Below are positions 1 through 6,433 of a stretch of DNA of 9,369 bases, in pieces (the stretch's first letter is position 1; each line of letters starts with the position of its first letter). The DNA is taken from contig CAIYBQ010000167.1 in assembly GCA_903924445.1 (NCBI GenBank), positions 1 to 9,369 on the forward strand, written 5' to 3'. The position numbers were made by a program, and so were the translations under genes. Below the pieces are notes generated by a model. It ran no database searches. It was not told where the DNA came from and saw nothing but the letters and a program-made list of their open reading frames with translations. This DNA is from an uncultured Armatimonadota bacterium. GTDB taxonomy: Bacteria; Armatimonadota; Armatimonadia; Armatimonadales; Armatimonadaceae.

Positions 1-992
1 CCGATAGGATCTGTCAGGTCTCTGATGACATAGTCACATGTCCGTGTCGCGACGGTGAGGAAGCTCTCACGCCCCAGCGGTCCGGCGGCAAGGGCATAAA
101 TGCGAGCGAGCATCGCGTTGTCGTAGAGCATTTTCTCGAAGTGGGGCGTGAACCAATGCCGGTCAGTCGCATAGCGGTGAAAACCACCGCCAACATGGTC
201 ATGGATCCCGCCGCAGGCAATCTGATCGAGGGTGTCTTCGAGCAACGGGGTGATGGTTTCCGAATGCGTTGGCAGCATCGTTGTCAGTAAGCGCAGGGAG
301 TGGTGTGGCGGGAATTTTGGAGCGCCGCTGAAGCCGCCGAAGTCCGGGTCGAAGCGCTCGGTTAGGTCCTTGATGGCGGAATGAATCAGGCTTTCGGTGT
401 TTGGATGCTCCCCTGTAATCGCAAGTGGCCGCTGCCGCGCCGACATCGCGAGCTCTTCCGTTGCGGCCGTAGCGACATCTTCGACTTCCTGTCGGCGCTC
501 GTTCCACGCGGCGGCGAGCTGTGTGAGGAGACTGATAAATCCGATACGTCCTCCGCGGGACTGAAGCGGAAAGTACGTGCCGCCGTAGAAAGGCTTGGCA
601 TCCGGCGTGAGGAAAACTGACATTGGCCATCCGCCGTGCCCTGTCATCCGCTGGACCGCGGTCATATAGACTTCATCGATATCCGGGCGTTCCTCTCGGT
701 CGACCTTAATGGCGATGTAGTGCGTGTTGAGAAGCTTGGCGACCTGCTCATTTTCGAAGGATTCGTGCTCCATGACATGGCACCAGTGGCAGGCAGCGTA
801 GCCGATGGATAGAAAGATTGGGACATCCAGTTTCCGTGCAAGCGTAAGGGCTTCTTCACACCACGGCCACCAGTCCACAGGGTTGTGTGCATGCTGCCGC
901 AGGTATGGCGACTTTTCGTGGATGAGGCGGTTTTCGAAGCTCGGGCTCTGGCTATCGGATAAATTCACGCTCTGTTGTACCTGTAGAAGCAT
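1..992 (-). CDS. DUF255 / YyaL-type thioredoxin-domain protein, N-terminal part
   Basis: Reading down from an ATG at 990-992, 330 residues are visible and the frame is still open at base 1, so the C-terminal part is outside the window. The protein opens with NRLIHEKSPYL (about residues 21-31) and HNPVDWW (36-42). It then has a thioredoxin-like CHWC motif (C68, C71) in SIGYAACHWCHVMEHESFE, followed by DREERPDID, GGWPMSVFLTP and FYGGTYFP. Further on are GGGIHDHVGGGFHRY and WFTPHFEKMLYDNA, which belong to the alpha/alpha barrel part. This is the order seen in the DUF255 family (bacterial YyaL, animal SPATA20). Full-length members are usually around 600-700 residues, so roughly half is seen. The biochemical role of the family is not established; a redox or sugar-related role is only suggested by its folds. 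The start is uncertain: GTG at 968 and ATG at 1064 are in frame and none has a strong ribosome binding site. ATG 992 leaves about 20 residues before the conserved block. The gene is divergent from the oxidoreductase at 1225. Confidence 0.9.
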   Translation of the reverse strand, partial: MLLQVQQSVNLSDSQSPSFENRLIHEKSPYLRQHAHNPVDWWPWCEEALTLARKLDVPIFLSIGYAACHWCHVMEHESFENEQVAKLLNTHYIAIKVDREERPDIDEVYMTAVQRMTGHGGWPMSVFLTPDAKPFYGGTYFPLQSRGGRIGFISLLTQLAAAWNERRQEVEDVATAATEELAMSARQRPLAITGEHPNTESLIHSAIKDLTERFDPDFGGFSGAPKFPPHHSLRLLTTMLPTHSETITPLLEDTLDQIACGGIHDHVGGGFHRYATDRHWFTPHFEKMLYDNAMLARIYALAAGPLGRESFLTVATRTCDYVIRDLTDPI

Positions 993-1119
993 TTGGTACG
1001 TGCAATGAAATGAGTAAAGAGGTGTGTAAACCGAAAATGTTGATGCTGCGGGTGTCACATTCATCTGAATTCATGTAAAAATGCGGATGGCTGTGCGCCG
1101 ATGTGGGCGTGCTGTGGTG

Positions 1120-1150
1120 TTGATCCCGGAGCTGCTTCCACTGGTGTAAT
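1120..1150 (+). promoter_or_regulatory. Candidate promoter for the oxidoreductase gene
   Basis: TTGATC at 1120-1125 resembles a -35 box. TGTAAT at 1145-1150, preceded by TGG at 1142-1144, resembles an extended -10 box (TGn-TATAAT). The spacer is 19 nt, longer than the usual 16-18, so the extended -10 would have to carry much of the recognition. Transcription would start near 1157, giving a leader of about 68 nt before the ATG at 1225. This rests on motif resemblance only. In the rest of the divergent region (993-1224) I see no clear promoter for the minus-strand gene and no open frame that looks real. Confidence 0.3.
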
Positions 1151-1188
1151 TGCAGAGTTCGGGGAGACACGGTTTCTCAGGGATTTTC

Positions 1189-1215
1189 CCCGCGGTGACG
1201 CGGGAATTTGGGGGA
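1189..1215 (+). promoter_or_regulatory. 5'-UTR hairpin with GNRA loop next to the ribosome binding site
   Basis: CCCGCG (1189-1194) and CGCGGG (1199-1204) form a perfect 6-bp GC stem closed by the tetraloop GTGA, a GNRA type. The Shine-Dalgarno sequence GGGGGA lies just downstream at 1210-1215, 9 nt before the ATG at 1225. The same C-run can also pair with the Shine-Dalgarno: TTCCCC (1186-1191) against GGGGGA, six pairs with one G-T. The two pairings share bases 1189-1191 and cannot coexist. Whether this regulates translation or is chance complementarity of G and C runs cannot be told from the sequence. There is no T tract after the stem, so it is not a terminator. Confidence 0.3.
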
Positions 1216-1224
1216 TGTTCAAAC

Positions 1225-2601
1225 ATGGAAGAGCGCGAATCAGGCCGCACCTGGCGTCCGAATCGTAAGGAATTTATCGCTGGCACAACGCTTGCGAGCT
1301 TGGGATTTGTATTTGCGGATGGCACTCCAGCCCGTGCGGCGTGGGATGACAAGCCAACTGTAAAGAAGCCTGTCAGTGCCAACGACAAGATCCGCTTTGC
1401 GTGTATCGGCGTTGGTGGCAAGGGCTGGGGCGAAGTCATGGACTCCGCAGAGAATGGCGACATCGTTGCGCTCTGTGATCCTGATGATGTCCAAATGGCG
1501 CGTGCAAAGCGTGCATTCCCAAATGCCAAGGTCTACCGTGACTACCGCAAGATGTTCTCCGAGATGGCTGATCAGATCGATGCGGTTACCGTGTCGACGC
1601 CTGACCACCATCACTATCCAGCCAGCTCCGTCGCGATGACCCTTGGCAAGCACGTCTACTGCCAGAAGCCGCTTGTCCGTACGATTTGGGAAGCGCGCCA
1701 GATGCAGGAGATTGCAAAGAAGGCTCGTGTCGCCACCCAGATGGGCAACCAGGGAACGGCGCAGGATGGTCTCCGGATGCAGGCTGCACAGGTCCGCGCA
1801 GGCATCATCGGAAATGTCACCGATATCCACGTCTGGTCTAACCGCCCAGTATGGCCACAGGGCCACAAGCGTGGCGCATCCAAGCCGGTCCGCGACAGCA
1901 TCGACTGGGATGTCTGGATTGGCCCACGCCCAATGCGGGATTATGCTGAAGGCTATGCCCCATTTGTATGGCGTGGTTTCTGGGACTTCGGTGCAGGCGC
2001 GCTTGGAGACATGGCATGCCACCAGATGAACATGACCTTCATGGCCCTCGACCTCAAGGACCCTGTCACCGTACAGGCCGAGACGAGCGGACATGACAAG
2101 GACATCTTCCCAAGCTGGAGCATCATCAAGTACCACTACCCGAAGAACAGCTGGCGTGGGGAAATCAACCTGACTTGGTACGATGGCGGCAAGCTGCCAC
2201 CGGCTGACCTCGTCGGCGAGAAGATGGAATCCTCCGGAACACTGATCATCGGTGACAAGGGCAAGATCCATATCCCAGGTGACTACGGTAGCGGTGGCAA
2301 GGTTGTCAGCGGCGGCGTTGACATTCCTGAAGTCAAGTTCGATCGCTCCCCAGGCCACTTTGAAGAGTGGGTTCGCGCTATCCGTGGCGGCCAGGAAGCA
2401 CGCTCAAACTTCCCGAACTACGGCGCTGACCTCACCGGAATGGCCCTCGTTGGTAACCTCGCTGTCTGGTGCAATGGCCCAGAAGTGCAGTGGGATGCCA
2501 AGAAGATGCGCGTCAAGAACATCGGCGACTTTTCGAATGAGAAGGCAAGCATCGAGGAACTGATCAAGCCAACCTACCGTGAAGGCTGGAAGTTGGTCTA
2601 A
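1225..2601 (+). CDS. Gfo/Idh/MocA-family NAD(P)-dependent oxidoreductase with Tat-like leader
   Basis: The product is 458 residues. The family oxidises or epimerises sugars, inositols and related alcohols with NAD(P); the substrate here is unknown. The N-terminus carries RPNRKEFIAG followed by a hydrophobic stretch (about 18-31) and a possible cleavage site after A-R-A near residue 38. This looks like a Tat signal with RK (R14-K15) in place of RR. The Rossmann fold begins at about residue 55, with GVGGKG at 62-67, VALCDPDD at 81-88, STPDHHHY at 124-131 and QKP at 147-149 with K148. The last corresponds to the EKP motif of the family with Gln for Glu. The C-terminal domain includes LGDMACHQM, with D262 and H266 matching the usual D-x-x-x-H active-site pair. 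The start at 1225 is chosen because GGGGGA lies 9 nt upstream and the leader follows directly. A TTG at 1150 would only add residues before the leader. The gene is probably monocistronic: divergent promoter region before it, strong terminator after it. All 31 lysines are AAG, suggesting high expression. Confidence 0.93.
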   Translation: MEERESGRTWRPNRKEFIAGTTLASLGFVFADGTPARAAWDDKPTVKKPVSANDKIRFACIGVGGKGWGEVMDSAENGDIVALCDPDDVQMARAKRAFPNAKVYRDYRKMFSEMADQIDAVTVSTPDHHHYPASSVAMTLGKHVYCQKPLVRTIWEARQMQEIAKKARVATQMGNQGTAQDGLRMQAAQVRAGIIGNVTDIHVWSNRPVWPQGHKRGASKPVRDSIDWDVWIGPRPMRDYAEGYAPFVWRGFWDFGAGALGDMACHQMNMTFMALDLKDPVTVQAETSGHDKDIFPSWSIIKYHYPKNSWRGEINLTWYDGGKLPPADLVGEKMESSGTLIIGDKGKIHIPGDYGSGGKVVSGGVDIPEVKFDRSPGHFEEWVRAIRGGQEARSNFPNYGADLTGMALVGNLAVWCNGPEVQWDAKKMRVKNIGDFSNEKASIEELIKPTYREGWKLV

Positions 2602-2616
2602 CAAGTACGCGGGATG

Positions 2617-2646
2617 CCCCCTTCGGAGAGATCCGAAGGGGGTTTT
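2617..2646 (+). terminator. Rho-independent terminator after the oxidoreductase gene
   Basis: CCCCCTTCGGA (2617-2627) and TCCGAAGGGGG (2632-2642) form a perfect 11-bp stem around a GAGA tetraloop, followed directly by TTTT (2643-2646). It begins 15 nt after the oxidoreductase stop codon and ends before the ribosome binding site of the esterase gene. This is a classic intrinsic terminator, although its T tract is short. It separates the oxidoreductase from the downstream three-gene run, which therefore needs readthrough or its own promoter. I see no clear promoter in 2602-2670. Confidence 0.9.
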
Positions 2647-2670
2647 CCTGATTTATGGGGGAGTTCGCAA

Positions 2671-3966
2671 ATGAAGCAGCTGAGATTTTGGGCGGGGATG
2701 GCCACATTGATGCTTGCGGCGCCGGCAGTGTACGCACAGGACACGCAGCTCACGGTGACGCCGCAAAAGGCATCCGGGATTTACCGCAGCGGTGAAACTG
2801 TCCGCTGGAAGATTGTGACCGAGCGCTGGGCAACCCCGACGGTTGTGCGCTATTCGCTGAAGGCCAACAACAGTGAGGTGTTACAGTCTGGGGATGTCGT
2901 TATCGGTCCGGGAAACCCGGCAGAGATTGCTTATACAGCATCGAAGCCGACCATGCTGATGCTTGATTTGCAGCAGGCGGGTGGCAAGGTACGGCAGTTT
3001 GGTGCAGCGGTTGCGCCGGAGAAGCTGCGCCCAGTTCACGCGCGTCCGGCGGATTTTGATGCGTTCTGGGATGGCATGAAGTCCAAGCTTCGCGCGCTCC
3101 CGATGAACCCAAAGGTCACGCCTGGTCCAAGTAATCGCCAGGGTGTTGACTATTCCCTTATTCAGCTTGACCACATTAACGGCACTAAGGTCCATGGTCA
3201 GCTTGCGAGGCCATCCAAGCCCGGAAAGTACCCAGCCGTCCTCGTTTTGCTCTGGGCATCCCCGCCGTATCGCCTCTGGAGTGACTGGGTCACCGATCGG
3301 GCGTCGCAAGGTTTTGTCGTCCTCAATATAGAGCCGCATAACGTCCTGCCAACCGAGCCGCAGAGCTACTACGACAACCTGCCGGCGACATTGAAGAACT
3401 ACTCGGACATCAACCAGGAAGATCGCACCACAAACTACTTTGTTGAAATGTACCTCCGGGGGGTACGTGCAGTTGATTACTTGATGCAGCAACCGGATTG
3501 GGATGGCAAGACAATCATCGTTACGGGAACGAGTATGGGCGGACAGCAAAGTATTGCGGTCGCGGGCCTACACGATGCCGTTACCCACATGATTGTTCAC
3601 GTACCCGCAGGGACCGACCTAAATGGCGTCCAGCATGGACATCAGCAAGGCTACCCATCGTTTCGTGCGAACAGCCCAAAGGCGATGGCGGTTGCTCCGT
3701 ACGTGGATGGCATCAACTTCGCGCCGCGTATTAAGGCTAAGTCATTGGTTTCGATGGGATTTATCGATACGGTGACACCGCCGAATGGGATTTGGACGAT
3801 GTTTAATCAGCTGCGTGGACCAAAAGAAGTCGCTCCGATGATGGACAGCCCGCACAACAACCTTGCAACAGCAGATATGCAGCTTCCGTTTACGGAGCGA
3901 TCTGCAGAATGGTTTGCAGCGATCGCCGCAGGGAGAGCTCTCTCACCAAAGGCATACAAAAACTAA
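2671..3966 (+). CDS. Secreted acetylxylan-esterase-like (AXE1/CE7) alpha/beta hydrolase
   Basis: The product is 431 residues. It starts with a Sec-type signal peptide: K2, R5, a hydrophobic core at about 6-18, and a likely cut after A-V-Y-A at residue 22. A beta-rich segment of about 95 residues follows, then the hydrolase part from about 118. The segment RPADFDAFWDGMK (125-137) is typical of the AXE1 / cephalosporin-C deacetylase family. Ser288 sits in GTSMGG as the probable nucleophile, D366 in GFIDTVTPP fits the catalytic acid, and H395 in SPHNN is a reasonable catalytic base. Known members remove acetyl groups from xylo-oligosaccharides or cephalosporin C; the true substrate here is not readable. 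It is longer than minimal CE7 enzymes (about 320 residues) because of the leader and N-terminal domain. The ATG at 2671 is chosen because GGGGGAG (2657-2663) lies 7 nt upstream and the signal peptide begins there; an in-frame ATG at 2614 lies in the terminator. The next gene starts 26 nt after this one. Confidence 0.87.
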   Translation: MKQLRFWAGMATLMLAAPAVYAQDTQLTVTPQKASGIYRSGETVRWKIVTERWATPTVVRYSLKANNSEVLQSGDVVIGPGNPAEIAYTASKPTMLMLDLQQAGGKVRQFGAAVAPEKLRPVHARPADFDAFWDGMKSKLRALPMNPKVTPGPSNRQGVDYSLIQLDHINGTKVHGQLARPSKPGKYPAVLVLLWASPPYRLWSDWVTDRASQGFVVLNIEPHNVLPTEPQSYYDNLPATLKNYSDINQEDRTTNYFVEMYLRGVRAVDYLMQQPDWDGKTIIVTGTSMGGQQSIAVAGLHDAVTHMIVHVPAGTDLNGVQHGHQQGYPSFRANSPKAMAVAPYVDGINFAPRIKAKSLVSMGFIDTVTPPNGIWTMFNQLRGPKEVAPMMDSPHNNLATADMQLPFTERSAEWFAAIAAGRALSPKAYKN

Positions 3967-3979
3967 TCCGAGCGCTTTT

Positions 3980-3983
3980 AGGA
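3980..3983 (+). promoter_or_regulatory. Ribosome binding site that fixes the GDPD start at GTG 3993
   Basis: AGGA lies 9 nt before the GTG at 3993. The only in-frame ATG upstream (3909) lies inside the esterase gene. The residues it would add do not resemble the family and do not form a signal peptide. Together these favour the GTG. Confidence 0.6.
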
Positions 3984-3992
3984 TCAGATACT

Positions 3993-4901
3993 GTGCAAAG
4001 TGATGACAATCAGGTGTTAACTCTCATCCAACAGTATGGCAAAGCCTCTGTGGTTGCCCACCGAGGGGCCAGTGCCTATCTTCCAGAACATACCCTGGAG
4101 GCGTATACGCTTGCGCATGCACAAGGGGCGGACTACATCGAACCGGATGTCATCCTCACCCGTGATAACGTGCTGGTTTGCCTGCATGATTTGGAGCTTG
4201 AGACGACCACAGATGTCGCAGCGCGGTTTCCTGACCGCAAGCGCCCGGATGGCCACTGGTACACCATCGATTTCACGCTGGCCGAGCTCAAGCAGCTGCG
4301 TGTCTTTGGCCGTGTGGATGACAGTGAGCGGGAAACAATGCAGGGGTATCAGATCGCGACCCTTGATGAGCTGATTCTGTTGGTTCAGTGCTTGAACGAG
4401 GCCCTTTCACGTGAGACCGCACTGTTGATCGAGATGAAAGACTCTGCGTGGCATGTGAAGCAAGGAAAGCCTCTGGAGCCTGTTTTGCTGGAGACTCTTG
4501 CACGCCATAAGGTGGATACGCCAGTCGGAGGCTACATCATCCAGTCGTTTGATGAAGCACATCTCCGAAGTCTGCGGGATACGTATCAATGTCAGCTGCC
4601 CCTGATGTGGCTGACGAGCGAGCTGCCAAGTCTAGAAAAAGTCGATGGTATTGGCGCCTGGGCACAAGGCATTAACCCGCATCGGAGTGCGATCGAAGTG
4701 GATGGCAAACCGAATACGGCGGGCCTCGCAGTGCTTGAGCGGATGCATTCGCGGGGAATGAAGATGTTTGTGTGGACATTTAATGATGAACCCGATGTGT
4801 TGCAACGGTTTCTTGACTGCTATGGTGTAGATGGTGTAATCACCAACAACCCGGATACTGGCGTGTGTGCTCTGAATGCTGGAAGGTTGAAAAATGAATA
4901 G
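3993..4901 (+). CDS. Glycerophosphodiester phosphodiesterase, GlpQ-like, no signal peptide seen
   Basis: The product is 302 residues from the GTG. It should hydrolyse glycerophosphodiesters, the deacylated phospholipid head groups, to glycerol-3-phosphate and an alcohol. The GDPD catalytic set is present: H23-R24 in VAHRGAS, E50 and D52 in GADYIEPDV, H65 in LHD, and E147 and K149 in LLIEMKD. The segment DVAARFPDRKRPDGHWYTID (74-93) closely resembles the periplasmic GlpQ type rather than the shorter cytosolic UgpQ type. GlpQ enzymes normally carry an export signal, and here the family block begins about 20 residues after the start with no hydrophobic leader. The longer reading from ATG 3909 has none either. 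It therefore appears cytosolic unless exported in another way. It lies 26 nt after the esterase and overlaps PhoD by 8 nt, so the three are probably one operon and this gene is translationally coupled to phoD. Confidence 0.9.
   Translation: MQSDDNQVLTLIQQYGKASVVAHRGASAYLPEHTLEAYTLAHAQGADYIEPDVILTRDNVLVCLHDLELETTTDVAARFPDRKRPDGHWYTIDFTLAELKQLRVFGRVDDSERETMQGYQIATLDELILLVQCLNEALSRETALLIEMKDSAWHVKQGKPLEPVLLETLARHKVDTPVGGYIIQSFDEAHLRSLRDTYQCQLPLMWLTSELPSLEKVDGIGAWAQGINPHRSAIEVDGKPNTAGLAVLERMHSRGMKMFVWTFNDEPDVLQRFLDCYGVDGVITNNPDTGVCALNAGRLKNE
4881..4886 (+). promoter_or_regulatory. Ribosome binding site of phoD inside the GDPD gene
   Basis: GGAAGG lies 7 nt before the ATG at 4894, within the last codons of the GDPD gene. 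It supports translation of phoD from a start that overlaps the GDPD stop. Confidence 0.6.
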
Positions 4902-6423
4902 ACGCTTGTTTCTTGCGACCATTGCAAGTCTGCCACTTCTCGGTGAAGGCAACGGATTTGCCATTTCAAATCCCCGTTTTGCAGATAATCCATTCACCCT
5001 TGGCATCGCGAGTGGCGACCCGGATGCAAACAGCGTTGTCCTCTGGACAAAGCTTGCGATCCGTCCGCTGGACCTAGATGGCGGGATGCCTCCGGCGGAT
5101 ATCGATGTCACTTGGGAAATCGCAACATCGGATAGCTTTACGACGATTCTGAAGAGCGGCAAATCACGGGCAAGCCGCCTGCTGGGGCACAGCGTCCATG
5201 TCGAAGTGGATGGCCTTACCCCCGATACCTGGTACTGGTATCGCTTCCAAGCTGGGGATGCGACAAGCCCGGTCGGTCGCACACGTACTATGCCACTTGC
5301 CAGTGCTCAGAAAACAGCCTTCAACTTTGCCTTCGCCAGCTGTCAGCATTTGGAATATGGCTACTTCACGGCTTACAAGCAGCTCGCCGCGGATGACAAT
5401 GACATCGTTTTTCACCTTGGTGACTACATTTATGAGTATGCAGCGAGTGAAAAGCGCCAGCGTCGTCACACAAATGCAAAGCTGTTCAATGTCACTGACT
5501 ACCGTATTCGCTATAACCAATACCGGATGGACCCGCTGTTGCAGGCTGCCCATGCACGTTGTCCGTGGTTTGTGACGTGGGATGACCACGAAGTCGAAAA
5601 CAACTACGCCGCTGACATTTCTGAGCGAAAGGGTATGGAGACTCCCGAGTTTCTCATCCACCGTGCGAATGCCTATCAGGTCTATTACGAAATGATGCCT
5701 TTGCGCAGGACATCGATTCCACGTGGCCCCGACATGCTGCTCTACCGCAAGGCGAAATTTGGCAACCTTGCTGAGCTCCTCGTTCTCGACACGCGGCAAT
5801 ACCGCGCGGACCAGCCAAATGGAGATGGCCTTGCGCCTATCAATGATGCAACGCTGTCACCTAAACAAACCATGCTTGGGGTAACCCAGCGCGAGTGGCT
5901 TGAGCAGGGTCTAAAGGCATCAACAGGGACTTGGAATGTACTCGCGCAGCAGGTAATGATGGGGATGGTTGACCGCTCGATGGGACCTGAGCAGAAATAT
6001 TCCATGGACCAGTGGCCGGGGTATGCGGGCGAGCGGATGGCCCTCGCCAAGTTCATCCAGGAGAACCGTATCCGTAACACCGTCGTTCTCACGGGAGACA
6101 TCCACACCAACTGGGTCAATGACCTTAGAGTCGATGACCGTAAACCTGAGCTTCCGGTGGTTGCTACGGAGTTTGTTGGGACGAGTATCTCGAGCGGCGG
6201 GGATGGTGTGGACAAACCTAAGATTCTGGATGACCTGCTCAAAGAAAATCCATTTGTGAAGTTCCATAACCAGCAGCGTGGCTATGTCCGGTGCCGTGTT
6301 ACGCCAACGCAGTGGACATCGGACTTTATGGTTGTCGACCAGATTACAAAAGAGGGCGGTGTGGTCACCAAGCGCGCATCCTTTGTGGTAGATGCCGGCA
6401 CACCAGGCGCGCGTTCCGTTTAG
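4894..6423 (+). CDS. phoD: PhoD-family alkaline phosphatase / phosphodiesterase, Tat-exported
   Basis: The product is 509 residues. PhoD enzymes release phosphate from mono- and diesters outside the cytoplasm, using calcium and an iron held in part by Cys and Tyr. The N-terminus NRRLFLAT has R3-R4 as the twin-arginine pair, then a hydrophobic stretch and a plausible cut after NGFA (residue 23). Residues about 33-135 form the beta-sandwich PhoD N-terminal domain (FTLGIASGDP, VVLWTKL, DTWYWYRF). The metallophosphatase core follows: C150 in FASCQH, D177 and Y180 in HLGDYIYEY, D230, D231 and H232 in VTWDDHEVENNYA, and D402 and H404 in LTGDIHTNW. C150, D177 and Y180 match in order and spacing the Cys, Asp and Tyr metal ligands of Bacillus subtilis PhoD. 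All key residues are present, so it should be active. The start overlaps the GDPD stop by 8 nt. The stop is 10 nt from that of the convergent sensor kinase. I see no tandem Pho-box-like repeats upstream of the run. Confidence 0.94.
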   Translation: MNRRLFLATIASLPLLGEGNGFAISNPRFADNPFTLGIASGDPDANSVVLWTKLAIRPLDLDGGMPPADIDVTWEIATSDSFTTILKSGKSRASRLLGHSVHVEVDGLTPDTWYWYRFQAGDATSPVGRTRTMPLASAQKTAFNFAFASCQHLEYGYFTAYKQLAADDNDIVFHLGDYIYEYAASEKRQRRHTNAKLFNVTDYRIRYNQYRMDPLLQAAHARCPWFVTWDDHEVENNYAADISERKGMETPEFLIHRANAYQVYYEMMPLRRTSIPRGPDMLLYRKAKFGNLAELLVLDTRQYRADQPNGDGLAPINDATLSPKQTMLGVTQREWLEQGLKASTGTWNVLAQQVMMGMVDRSMGPEQKYSMDQWPGYAGERMALAKFIQENRIRNTVVLTGDIHTNWVNDLRVDDRKPELPVVATEFVGTSISSGGDGVDKPKILDDLLKENPFVKFHNQQRGYVRCRVTPTQWTSDFMVVDQITKEGGVVTKRASFVVDAGTPGARSV

Positions 6424-6433
6424 CGCGTCAACA

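Noticed and set aside
381..620. A 79-codon plus-strand open frame opposite the DUF255 gene
   Set aside because: No recognisable family, and it overlaps a continuous conserved reading frame on the other strand.
993..1064. ATG at 1064 as start of the DUF255 protein
   Set aside because: It is in frame, but adds 24 residues to an already long non-conserved N-terminus and has no better ribosome binding site; kept only as an alternative.
1150..1224. TTG start at 1150 extending the oxidoreductase by 25 residues
   Set aside because: The added residues precede the signal peptide and overlap the candidate -10 box, while ATG 1225 has a strong Shine-Dalgarno at good spacing.
1240..2358. A 372-codon open frame on the minus strand across the oxidoreductase gene
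   Set aside because: Its translation resembles no family and it mirrors a well-supported gene. It stays open because of that gene's biased codons.
2614..2670. ATG at 2614 extending the esterase by 19 residues
   Set aside because: This stretch is the terminator hairpin, and it would put a hydrophilic tail before a clean signal peptide starting at 2671.
2881..3549. A 222-codon minus-strand open frame inside the esterase gene, with similar shadows at 4632-5282 and 5164-5799
   Set aside because: No family motifs, no ribosome binding site, and each lies opposite a clear gene.
3909..3992. ATG at 3909 extending the GDPD into the esterase gene
   Set aside because: It needs a 58-nt overlap and adds residues unlike the family; GTG 3993 has AGGA at proper spacing.
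6407..6428. GCGCGC and GCGCGT inverted repeat between the convergent PhoD and kinase genes as a bidirectional terminator
   Set aside because: Six pairs including one G-T, a 10-nt loop and no T tract on either side. No terminator is evident in this 10-nt gap.
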